From positions 1-5,133 of the forward strand of contig JAAUPU010000313.1 in NCBI GenBank assembly GCA_012032975.1: a stretch of DNA of 5,133 nucleotides. Direction: 5' to 3'. This DNA is from Caldilineaceae bacterium (GTDB lineage: Bacteria > Chloroflexota > Anaerolineae > Caldilineales > Caldilineaceae). Shown piece by piece: positions 1-5,133 of this stretch. Both the position numbers and the translations under genes were made by a program. How positions within the stretch are numbered: the stretch's first letter is position 1; each line of letters opens with the position of its first letter. The notes beneath the pieces were generated by a model, which did not search any database, was not told where the DNA came from, and worked only from the letters and a program-made list of their open reading frames with translations.

Positions 1-499
1 GGTCCACCATGCGCCCGTCAAGCGGAAGATCACATAGTCGTGGAGCGCGCCGATACGCCAGATGGCGCGCCAGTCGTCGGCCATGATGCTGGAGCCAGTT
101 GACCAGCCCGCCAAAGGTGGTTGCGTAGCCATAGTTGAAGGGGTTCTTTTCGCCCCACACTTCGGCGGAGTAGGCTGCGCGGATTTCCGGCGAAGTGCGA
201 AAGTAGCTCTTGTCCCAGATCGGCCAATACGCGCTTCCTGTCTCGTCCAGGCAGGCGCCAAAGAGGGCGCGGCAGGCAATGCCGATGGCGACAGGTCGCG
301 GCGCGAAAGGAAGGCGATCACCTGCCTCGCGCGCCGCGGCGACAAACGCCTGCCAGAAACCTTCCAGCGTCCCGACCCGAGCCGCCGGAATCTGCCGAGT
401 AGACGCCCTGCCCACGGCGATGATTCGACCTTGGGCGTCCAGATATGCAGCTTTGCAGGTGGTCGAGCCGATGTCGGCCGCCAGCAGCAGATCAGCCAT
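1..499 (-). CDS. FGGY-family carbohydrate kinase, N-terminal third, frameshifted and cut by the window edge
   Basis: ATP-dependent sugar or polyol kinase of the FGGY family (xylulokinase/gluconokinase-like); substrate not assignable. From the ATG at 499 the protein opens with an ATPase phosphate-loop motif, ADIGSTTCK (residues 8-16), then IGIACRALFG (about 93-102) and WDKSY where many relatives have W-x-D-x-R. The first frame reads naturally to NWLQHH (residue 139, base 83). It then turns into an arginine-rich, non-family stretch, while the neighbouring frame gives ADDWRAIWRIG and LHDYVIFRLTG, the FGGY hallmark D-Y-...-LTG at about residue 154-162, as expected for the family. Removing one C of the CC at 81-82 joins the two parts. 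The family is about 500 residues long, so two thirds lie beyond base 1. The start overlaps the stop of the amidohydrolase gene by 8 bases, and I see no strong Shine-Dalgarno, so translation is probably coupled. Family assignment is confident; whether the gene is really broken is open. Confidence 0.85.
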   Translation of the reverse strand, partial: MADLLLAADIGSTTCKAAYLDAQGRIIAVGRASTRQIPAARVGTLEGFWQAFVAAAREAGDRLPFAPRPVAIGIACRALFGACLDETGSAYWPIWDKSYFRTSPEIRAAYSAEVWGEKNPFNYGYATTFGGLVNWLQHHGRRLARHLAYRRAPRLCDLPLDGRMVD

Positions 500-1652
500 T
501 GCGGCCCGGCTGTGTGACAAGCTTGCCGCTGCGCACGGTGGCGAGCACCTCTAGATTTTGCGTCGCGGTTTCGGTTTCGCCTTCGCTGTCGGTCAACACG
601 AACTCGCCGTCTCGAAGCTGGAAGAGGCTGATATCAGCCTCGCGCCCCGGATATAGCGAACCTAGTTCATGGTCACGCTGGATGATCTGCGCGGGCGACC
701 AAGTGCTGAGCCGGATCACCTCTGGCAGGTCCAGGCCGAGATGCAGAAACTTGGCCATGGTCGTGGCCATGTCGAAGACCGGGCCATTGATGCAGCCGCC
801 GTGCAGGTCGGTCGAGATGGCGTGGAGCGGAAGGCCCACTTCGAGCGCCCGTCGCGCCGTGTCAAAGGCAAAGCTGGCCGAGCCGTGGCCGATGTCGAAC
901 TTCACCCCTCGTTCAACCGCGGCCCAGGTCGCGGGCAAGGGGCGCCCGTCGCGACCGAGCAGACCCCCATATTTGCCGTGCCAGCAATGGGTGACGATGT
1001 CGCCCTCGCCAAGCAGCGCCAGCACATCGTCGATGACGGGGGGCGCGTTGCCGATATGCACCATCAACCCGGTGCCAGAGAGGCGCGCGGCCTGCACTGC
1101 CAGCTTCACCGGCGTGATCCCAAGATTACCGCAATGGGTCTGGCTGGCCAGCACTTTGATGCCCAAACACCTGCCCTCGGCTGCCTCCTGTTCCGCCACC
1201 TGGATCGTCTTGCTCTGGGCAAAACGGCTCCAGTCGCCATGTTTGGGCCGCTGCGTCGTGTCGATGGAGACATTCAAGAAGGCCAGGACGCGTGTCGTGG
1301 CCAGGTCCATGACCGTCTCGCGAAAGGTCTGCCACGCATTGGCGCCGGCTGTGCCGGCATCGACCACCGTGGTCACCCCGGTGGCGATGCCCGCGTCGCG
1401 GTCTGCATCCAGACCGCTGGCCATGCCGCCAGAAAAGACGTGTGCGTGCAGGTCGATCCAGCCTGGGCTGGCCACCTGGCCAGTTGCGTCGAGGCGATCA
1501 ACCGAACTTGCGCCGGCAAAGTTGCCGATGCCTGCGATCTTGCCGTCCTGCACGGCAATGTCGGCGACCTGGTCGAACTTCTGGCTTGGGTCGATGACCC
1601 TGGCCCCGCGGATGATCAGGTCATAGGGTTTCTGTACGGCAGATGGATTCAT
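492..1652 (-). CDS. Amidohydrolase/deacetylase-family metallohydrolase (COG3964 type)
   Basis: A 386-residue cytosolic metal-dependent hydrolase of the amidohydrolase superfamily, the group often misannotated as dihydroorotase. Characterised COG3964 relatives (Atu3266, EF0837) hydrolyse acyl esters or amides of small hydroxy acids; the natural substrate here is unknown. Ligands of a binuclear centre are visible: HAH at 69-71, Lys166 in LGIKVLAS (the carboxylated bridging lysine), His199 in MVHIGN, His222 in THCWHGKYGG and Asp282 in STDLHGG. The N-terminus (DLIIRGARVIDP, 11-22) and the C-terminus (YPGREADI, 334-341) form the usual beta-sandwich flanks of the TIM barrel. There is no signal peptide or membrane segment. 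The ATG at 1652 is supported by a GAGGAG-like site 6 bases upstream. The 3' end overlaps the FGGY kinase start by 8 bases, suggesting that one substrate is deacylated or ring-opened and then phosphorylated, or the reverse; this is inference. Family is sure, substrate is not. Confidence 0.92.
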   Translation of the reverse strand: MNPSAVQKPYDLIIRGARVIDPSQKFDQVADIAVQDGKIAGIGNFAGASSVDRLDATGQVASPGWIDLHAHVFSGGMASGLDADRDAGIATGVTTVVDAGTAGANAWQTFRETVMDLATTRVLAFLNVSIDTTQRPKHGDWSRFAQSKTIQVAEQEAAEGRCLGIKVLASQTHCGNLGITPVKLAVQAARLSGTGLMVHIGNAPPVIDDVLALLGEGDIVTHCWHGKYGGLLGRDGRPLPATWAAVERGVKFDIGHGSASFAFDTARRALEVGLPLHAISTDLHGGCINGPVFDMATTMAKFLHLGLDLPEVIRLSTWSPAQIIQRDHELGSLYPGREADISLFQLRDGEFVLTDSEGETETATQNLEVLATVRSGKLVTQPGRNG

Positions 1653-1658
1653 CTTTTT

Positions 1659-1664
1659 CTCCTC
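1659..1664 (-). promoter_or_regulatory. Ribosome binding site of the amidohydrolase gene
   Basis: Read on the minus strand the sequence is AGGAGA, followed by the 6-base spacer AAAAAG and the ATG at 1652. This is a near-perfect Shine-Dalgarno at good spacing and fixes the start codon. Confidence 0.8.
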
Positions 1665-1820
1665 GCTATGACGGCCAATGATTCGCAGCGTTCAAAGCTG
1701 CTTCAGGCCGCAGCATCGTTGGCTGGCGCCGGCGGTATTTTTGGCAGCGTGGTCTTGGCCTGCATTCTGTTGTCGATGGCGGATAGATGCCACTCTGAGG
1801 GGGTGGTCTGTCTGCGGTCA

Positions 1821-1848
1821 AGTCTACCAGGTCTGGGCCAGTTGGCAA
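1821..1848 (-). promoter_or_regulatory. Candidate sigma70-type promoter for the amidohydrolase-kinase operon
   Basis: On the minus strand TTGCCA (1848-1843, 5 of 6 matches to TTGACA) is followed after 16 bases by TAGACT (1826-1821, 4 of 6 matches to TATAAT). It would give a leader of about 160 bases. The inverted repeat GGCCA-N9-TGGCC (1836-1854) overlaps the -35 box and could be an operator. Such matches arise by chance, so support is weak. Confidence 0.3.
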
Positions 1849-1879
1849 ATGGCCTGGCGTCCACCGGGTCTACTACACG

Positions 1880-1900
1880 GTAGGGGCACATCGCGCTGCC
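1880..1900 (+). repeat. GTAGGGGC-containing half-element, possibly a degenerate copy of the 3991-4018 palindrome
   Basis: GTAGGGGC at 1880-1887 is identical to the first eight bases of the hairpin left arm at 3991-3998. It is followed at a similar distance by TGCC (1897-1900), resembling the TTGCCC of the right arm. The final CTAC of the arm is missing, so this would be a decayed or partial copy. With only one 8-base match it could be chance. Confidence 0.25.
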
Positions 1901-1910
1901 GACTTGGCAG
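1896..1910. repeat. Inverted repeat CTGCC-N5-GGCAG, possible operator upstream of coaX
   Basis: Perfect 5-base arms (1896-1900 and 1906-1910) around GACTT lie immediately upstream of the candidate coaX -35 box. The position would suit a regulator binding site; the short arms make this a weak call. Confidence 0.3.
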
Positions 1911-1939
1911 TTGGGTATCTGCGAATTTCTCGTTACACT
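1911..1939 (+). promoter_or_regulatory. Candidate promoter for coaX-coaBC
   Basis: TTGGGT (1911-1916) and TACACT (1934-1939, 4 of 6 matches to TATAAT) are separated by 17 bases. Transcription would begin near 1946, leaving a leader of about 55 bases before the coaX ATG. The -35 box is poor (3 of 6), so this is only a plausible site. Confidence 0.35.
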
Positions 1940-1987
1940 GGAGCGTAGAATGTAGCTGTAGCTGACTCTCGCCGCCCACCACAAACC

Positions 1988-1993
1988 GAGGTG
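1988..1993 (+). promoter_or_regulatory. Ribosome binding site of coaX
   Basis: GAGGTG lies 6 bases upstream of the ATG at 2000. This supports that ATG over the in-frame GTG at 1991, which is itself part of the ribosome binding site. Confidence 0.75.
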
Positions 1994-1999
1994 CATACC

Positions 2000-2774
2000 A
2001 TGCTATTGTGTATCGACATTGGCAACACCAACATCATGCTAGGTCTGTTCGAGGGAGATACCCTGGGGCCACATTGGCGGCTGGCCACCGACCACGAACG
2101 AATGCCGGACGAATTCGCCATGCAATTGCTTGGGCTGCTCTCCTATGCCGGGCTGTCCGCCGGAGATATTGATGGTATTGCGCTGGCCTCTGGCGTCCCG
2201 ATCCTGACCAGCCGCTTGGCGCGAGGTTTGTCTTCGATATCTGGATCGGGAACCATTGGTCGTGACCAACGAATTGAAGATAGGCATCACCATCGCTTAT
2301 GACAACCCAAGCTCGGTCGGCGCGGACCGCATCGTCGATGCGGTCGCCGCATTCAGCCTCTACGGCGGTCCCCTCTGCATCGTCGATTTTGGCACGGCGA
2401 CGACCTTCGAGGCGGTTACGGCGAAGGGCGAATACCTCGGCGGCGCGATCGCACCGGGCATCGGTATCGCCGCGGACGCACTCGCCCAACGGGCTGCGAA
2501 ACTGCCCAAGGTAGACATCGCGCCGCCACCCTCCGCCATCGGGCGCAACACCGTCCACGCGATGCAGTCCGGCCTCTTCTTTGGCTACGTTGGTTTGGTC
2601 GAGAGCATGGTGGCGCGCTTCAAGGCCGAGCTGGGACCGGAGACGCGTGTGGTCGGCACCGGCGGGCTGGCCCCAATCATCGCCAGCGAGACCGATGTCA
2701 TCGATGTGATCGCGCCGTGGCTGACGCTGGATGGTCTGCGCATCGTCTACCAACAGAATCGGAGCGAACCATGA
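2000..2774 (+). CDS. coaX: Type III pantothenate kinase (CoaX), interrupted by one frameshift
   Basis: Phosphorylates pantothenate with ATP, the first step of coenzyme A synthesis, in the cytosol. The first frame from the ATG at 2000 gives the phosphate-binding motif DIGNTN (residues 6-11) and HWRLATDHERMPDEFA. After about SRLA (residue 74) it becomes non-family sequence and stops at 2302. The neighbouring frame supplies the rest: EVCLRYLDREPLVV, YDNPSSVGADR with the catalytic Asp of GADR at about residue 109, VDFGTATT (128-135), GGAIAPGIGI and GTGGLAPII. Removing one base near 2222-2225 (or adding two) gives about 257 residues, the normal family length. The break must lie after 2207, where the second frame has a stop, and best fits 2216-2226. 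The stop overlaps the coaBC start as ATGA, so the genes are an operon. Re-initiation in the second frame would lack DIGNTN and be inactive. A sequencing error is likelier than loss of an essential activity. Confidence 0.9.
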
Positions 2775-3994
2775 CCGCGCTGCACACCCCGTTTACCGGA
2801 AAGCGGATCGTACTCGGTGTCACCGGCAGCATTGCCAGCTACAAAGCAGCCGACTTAGCCAGCAAATTGGCCCAGGCCGGCGCGACCGTGGATGTGATCT
2901 TGACCGCCAGTGCGACCCGTTTCGTATCGCCGCTGACCTTCCAGTCGCTGACCGGACGCCGGGCCTATGCCGACGCCGACCTCTGGGGAGCGGACGCCCA
3001 TGTTCTTCACATCGGCCTTGCCCGCGCCGCCGACCTGCTCGTCATTGCGCCCGTCACGGCCAACACCCTGGCCAAGCTGGCCAACGGATTGGCAGACAAT
3101 CTGCTCACGGTCACCGCGCTTGCCGCCGAATGTCCGCTGGTGCTGGCTCCGGCCATGGATGCAGGCATGTTTGACCATCCGACCACGCGCGCCAATCTCA
3201 AGCTTTTGCTGGGCCGTGGCGCGACCTTGATCGGGCCGGAGGAGGGCCATCTTGCTTCTGGGCTGGTCGCCCGCGGTCGCATGAGCGAACCCGCAACGAT
3301 CTTGGGCCGGCTTCGTCATCTGCTGGCCGTCAACGGGCCGCTGCATGGCCGCAAGGTCGTTGTGACTGCCGGCGGCACGCGCGAACCAGTCGATCCGGTT
3401 CGTTACCTGACCAATCGTTCGTCGGGCAAGCAGGGCTATGCGTTGGCGCAGGCTGCGCTGGACGCCGGTGCAAAGGTGGTGCTGATCTCCACGGCAGAGG
3501 GGCTGCCCACACCGGCGGGCGCGCGTCTGTCGCCTGTCGAAACTGCGTTGGAGATGTTGGAGGCGGTGCTTGTCGAGTGCCAGGACGCCGATGCGCTTCT
3601 GATGGCCGCTGCGGTTGCCGACTTCAGACCGGCTGCGGCGGCCAGCCAAAAAATCAAAAAGCTGGGCGGTGTTCCACAGCTCGACCTCGCGCCCAATCCC
3701 GACATTCTGGCGGCATTGGCGGAAGCGCGGCGTGGGAGTGGGATTCCGCACGTCGTGGTCGGCTTTGCCGCGGAGACCCAAGACCTGCTGGAGAATGCGC
3801 AATCCAAATTGGAGCGCAAGGCGCTGGACCTGATCGTGGCCAACGATGTCGCCGCGCGTGACGCGGGTTTTGCCGTGGATACAAACCGCGTCACGCTGCT
3901 TTCGTCCACTGGACCGGCCGAAACATTGCCGCTGATGAGCAAGGCAGAGGTTGCCGGTCGCGTGGTCGAGCGGGTTGTGGAGTTGCTACTGTAG
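2771..3994 (+). CDS. coaBC: Bifunctional phosphopantothenoylcysteine decarboxylase / phosphopantothenate-cysteine ligase (CoaBC)
   Basis: A 407-residue flavoprotein catalysing two consecutive CoA steps: CTP-dependent joining of cysteine to 4'-phosphopantothenate (CoaB half) and FMN-dependent decarboxylation to 4'-phosphopantetheine (CoaC half). The CoaC domain (about 10-185) has GVTGSIASYKAADL (16-29), the active-site His80 in HIGLARAAD and the PAM motif at 127-129. The CoaB domain (about 192-407) has VTAGGTREPVDPVRYLTNRS (198-217) with SSGK after it, AAAVADFRP (279-287), KIKK (294-297) and the NPD/FAAET segments. Two decarboxylase residues are unusual: Asp130 replaces the Asn of PxMN, and Ser163 replaces the lid Cys of the ACG...GRM segment. 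The start is the ATG at 2771, overlapping the coaX stop as ATGA; an upstream in-frame extension to 2717 lies inside coaX and is rejected. Full length, no break. Confidence 0.96.
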   Translation: MTALHTPFTGKRIVLGVTGSIASYKAADLASKLAQAGATVDVILTASATRFVSPLTFQSLTGRRAYADADLWGADAHVLHIGLARAADLLVIAPVTANTLAKLANGLADNLLTVTALAAECPLVLAPAMDAGMFDHPTTRANLKLLLGRGATLIGPEEGHLASGLVARGRMSEPATILGRLRHLLAVNGPLHGRKVVVTAGGTREPVDPVRYLTNRSSGKQGYALAQAALDAGAKVVLISTAEGLPTPAGARLSPVETALEMLEAVLVECQDADALLMAAAVADFRPAAAASQKIKKLGGVPQLDLAPNPDILAALAEARRGSGIPHVVVGFAAETQDLLENAQSKLERKALDLIVANDVAARDAGFAVDTNRVTLLSSTGPAETLPLMSKAEVAGRVVERVVELLL

Positions 3995-4018
3995 GGGCGA
4001 TGCAGCGCATTGCCCTAC
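3991..4018. terminator. Hairpin between convergent genes, possible bidirectional terminator or REP-like palindrome
   Basis: Left arm GTAGGGGCGATGC (3991-4003) and right arm GCATTGCCCTAC (4007-4018) pair over 12 base pairs with a 3-base AGC loop, one bulged G (3997) and one G-T pair. The coaBC stop (TAG, 3992-3994) is in the left arm and the stop of the minus-strand gene (CTA read on plus, 4015-4017) is in the right arm. There is no T-run on either side, so it is not a classical rho-independent terminator. It may still stop or stabilise both transcripts. Confidence 0.6.
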
Positions 4019-4857
4019 TCCAGCGCGTGGGTGATCTCGCGCACGCTCTGCTTGAGGTTCTCCAGATCGAGCACTTTGTTCCAGTCTGGCTGGAAGATCT
4101 GGCTCTTGGCCTGTTGGATGGCATAGATCGCGCCATCCGAGAAGGGGAAGCCAGATTCGCCAAAGACGATGGCCAGTTCCGTGCGGATGTGACCGTAGAG
4201 AAAGTCGCGCGCGGCAGCCTCTGGTACGCCCATCTCGATCACTTGGTCCATCCCCTCGCGGATCACGGTGATGCAGGTGGCGGCCAGCGTTTCGACCAGC
4301 GCCGGTTCCAGGATCGCCATCTGTTCGGTGGTGACCCGGTGCGAGCGGATGATGGGGCCATACATGGCCTTGGCAATGGCCTCGCCCTTGGCATAGTCGG
4401 ATTCTGGTCCCTGGTGGAGCGCGGAGACAACACTCTGTTTGGCGTGAACGCCGCCGAACCAGTCGGTCATGGCGGCGGCCTCTGTCTCGTCGTTGAAGAC
4501 CGGCGGGTGGCAGGGGTGGGTGATGAAGTAGGTGATGTCCGCCCGTTCTGGCAGCACGCCTGCATAGCCAGCAGCCGGGTCCAGACCGATCACCATCGTG
4601 CCGCTGGGCAAGTCTGGCACAATCTGGTCGCAGATACGGCCGATCAGCGCATCGGGTACCGCCAACACCACGACCTCGGCTGCGGCCAGCGCCTCGGCCT
4701 GGGGTGTCACGTCGATGCCGATCTCGCGCAGGCCGTCGATGCCGCTCTGGCTTACCTCGACGTAGAGCATCCGATATTCGGTGCGATCTTTCATGTTGTT
4801 GGTGATGCGGCGGCCCATCTTGCCGCCCGCGCCGAGCAAGGCAATGGTTGTTGTCAT
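4015..4857 (-). CDS. apnO: D-apionate oxidoisomerase-like NAD(P)-binding oxidoreductase (ApnO / PGDH_C type)
   Basis: A 280-residue cytosolic oxidoreductase. It starts with a Rossmann strand-loop-helix, IALLGAGGKMG (5-15), and continues with VVLAVPDA (63-70). The distinctive segment THPCHPP (113-119), QGPESDY (149-155) and SHRVTTEQMAILEP (172-185) is, from memory, typical of the family often named phosphogluconate dehydrogenase C-terminal domain protein, to which ApnO belongs. ApnO oxidises and isomerises D-apionate to 3-oxo-isoapionate. The upstream neighbour on the same strand, 4 bases away, is a DUF1537 kinase, the family of the next enzyme OiaK, which supports this role. The ATG at 4857 follows AAGGAG with a rather long 12-base spacer. 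An in-frame extension to 4944 is rejected because it is a shadow of the kinase C-terminus. Family is fairly certain; the exact substrate rests on context. Confidence 0.75.
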   Translation of the reverse strand: MTTTIALLGAGGKMGRRITNNMKDRTEYRMLYVEVSQSGIDGLREIGIDVTPQAEALAAAEVVVLAVPDALIGRICDQIVPDLPSGTMVIGLDPAAGYAGVLPERADITYFITHPCHPPVFNDETEAAAMTDWFGGVHAKQSVVSALHQGPESDYAKGEAIAKAMYGPIIRSHRVTTEQMAILEPALVETLAATCITVIREGMDQVIEMGVPEAAARDFLYGHIRTELAIVFGESGFPFSDGAIYAIQQAKSQIFQPDWNKVLDLENLKQSVREITHALE

Positions 4858-4861
4858 GAGG

Positions 4862-5133
4862 TCACTTTTCTCCTTTTTGAATGCTGCCAAAATAATTTGC
4901 CACGCCGTTTTGCCCCCCTTTGAGCGCGATCTGAAGTCCATCAAAAAGCTGGCTCATCTGAACTGGCCCGACAGAGGGGCGCACCGGGTGAGATGGGCGT
5001 GATCACCTCCAACGCATAGATGCCAAGCTGCCGCGCTGCATAGCCGAAGTGTCGCCGCCGGCGACACAAACGCGGCGCACATCGCTCTGTTCGAGGACGC
5101 CACGCAAGATTTGACCCTGACGCTGGGCGATTC
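4862..5133 (-). CDS. DUF1537 four-carbon acid sugar kinase (OtnK/OiaK type), C-terminal fragment with two frameshifts
   Basis: C-terminal end of an ATP-dependent acid-sugar kinase; the rest lies beyond the window. Reading leftwards from 5131, one frame gives GQILRGVLEQSDV and VCVAGGDTS, the nucleotide-binding GGDTS motif. The frame then shifts near 5044-5045, where one G appears missing, to GYAARQLGIYALEVITPI and SPGAPLCRASSDEPAF. A second shift in a run of five T (4943-4947, one T extra) restores the first frame: DGLQIALKGGQNG, NYFGSIQKGEK and a TGA at 4864-4862. Order and motifs (GGDTS, PGAPLCR, KGGQ) are those of DUF1537 proteins. Taken literally, the first frame stops at 5003. OiaK (3-oxo-isoapionate kinase) is the preferred role because an ApnO-like gene follows; tetronate or threonate kinases of the same family are alternatives. 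The two opposite shifts cancel, which fits sequencing errors. Confidence 0.8.
4870..4875 (-). promoter_or_regulatory. Ribosome binding site of the apnO-like gene
   Basis: AAGGAG on the minus strand lies inside the last codons of the DUF1537 kinase, 12 bases before the ATG at 4857. The kinase stop lies between site and start, suggesting translational coupling. The spacing is longer than ideal. Confidence 0.55.
5049..5067. repeat. Perfect inverted repeat inside the DUF1537 kinase gene
   Basis: GTGTCGCC (5049-5056) and GGCGACAC (5060-5067) are perfect 8-base arms around GCC. They encode the CVAGGDT segment, so the palindrome may be a by-product of coding. Its strong GC stem begins 4 bases from the apparent G deletion at 5044-5045 and could have hindered sequencing there. 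Confidence 0.5.

Larger units (their letters stand above)
1653..1999. other. Divergent intergenic region between the amidohydrolase gene and coaX
   Basis: These 347 bases separate two divergently transcribed genes and should hold both promoters. Open frames here on either strand (for example about 95-97 codons) show no recognisable protein and no good ribosome binding site, so I call no gene. Visible elements are a candidate promoter for each direction, ribosome binding sites at both ends, the inverted repeats GGCCA-N9-TGGCC (1836-1854) and CTGCC-N5-GGCAG (1896-1910), a tandem TGTAGC repeat (1951-1962) and a GTAGGGGC motif (1880-1887). No tRNA-like or riboswitch-like fold was recognised by eye. 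Confidence 0.7.

Noticed and set aside
445..1883. Two long plus-strand open frames (about 393 and 404 codons) antisense to the amidohydrolase gene
   Set aside because: They show no family motif or ribosome binding site and are low-complexity Arg/Ala/Ser-rich, as expected for antisense frames of a GC-rich gene with clear metal-ligand motifs on the other strand.
1951..1962. Tandem TGTAGC repeat as a regulatory iteron
   Set aside because: Only two 6-base copies, with no further copies nearby; too short to support a claim.
1666..1996. Small genes in the intergenic region (open frames of 60-97 codons on both strands)
   Set aside because: No similarity recognised and no ribosome binding site apart from those of the flanking genes; such frames are common by chance at this GC content.
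2200..2302. Programmed ribosomal frameshift in coaX
   Set aside because: There is no in-frame stop at the junction, no rare-codon or slippery heptamer and no obvious stimulatory hairpin. CoaX is not known to use recoding, and other genes in the window have similar indels.
2717..2770. Longer N-terminus for CoaBC starting at 2717
   Set aside because: These codons lie inside the conserved coaX 3' end and the ATG at 2771 forms the usual ATGA overlap with the coaX stop.
2855..3802. 315-codon minus-strand open frame opposite coaBC
   Set aside because: It is rich in Arg, Gln and Gly without motifs; coaBC on the plus strand is unmistakable across the same bases.
4000..4923. 307-codon plus-strand open frame opposite the apnO-like gene
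   Set aside because: No recognisable domain; its complement encodes the conserved GAGGKMG and THPCHPP protein.
4858..4944. N-terminal extension of the apnO-like protein
   Set aside because: The extra 29 codons are an off-frame reading of the DUF1537 kinase C-terminus; the Rossmann motif begins right after the ATG at 4857.

Overview
The window is GC-rich bacterial DNA (roughly 60% by eye) and holds five protein-coding genes in three blocks. It shows no mobile element, CRISPR array, tRNA or rRNA. No taxonomic marker is present. The variant residues in CoaBC and a GTAGGGGC-type palindrome between genes make me think of Chloroflexota, but that is a low-confidence impression from memory.

Left block, minus strand, 1-1652: a COG3964-type amidohydrolase/deacetylase is followed, with an 8-base overlap, by the first third of an FGGY carbohydrate kinase that runs off the window at position 1. 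The pair looks like a small catabolic operon of unknown substrate. A 347-bp divergent intergenic region (1653-1999) carries candidate promoters in both directions and short inverted repeats.

Middle block, plus strand, 2000-3994: coaX (type III pantothenate kinase) and coaBC (phosphopantothenoylcysteine decarboxylase/synthetase) overlap by ATGA. Together they cover the first three steps from pantothenate towards coenzyme A. The decarboxylase half of CoaBC lacks both the usual Asn of the PxMN motif and the usual lid Cys.

Right block, minus strand, 4015-5133: the C-terminal end of a DUF1537/four-carbon acid sugar kinase (OtnK/OiaK type) is followed after 4 bases by an oxidoreductase of the ApnO (D-apionate oxidoisomerase)/PGDH_C type. 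This pairing fits the known apionate branch of D-apiose catabolism: ApnO makes 3-oxo-isoapionate and OiaK phosphorylates it. The block converges on coaBC with only 20 bp between the stop codons, and both stops lie in the stem of one hairpin.

The most striking general feature is that three of the five genes are broken by small indels (four sites: about 81-82, about 2216-2226, 4943-4947 and 5044-5045). In each case the reading frame on both sides is clearly that of a conserved family. Because coaX belongs to an essential pathway and the sites sit in short runs or GC repeats, uncorrected sequencing or assembly errors are more likely than real gene decay. I found no convincing sign of a wholly new system. 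The leads worth following are the CoaBC active-site variant, the uncharacterised amidohydrolase-kinase pair and the apionate module.
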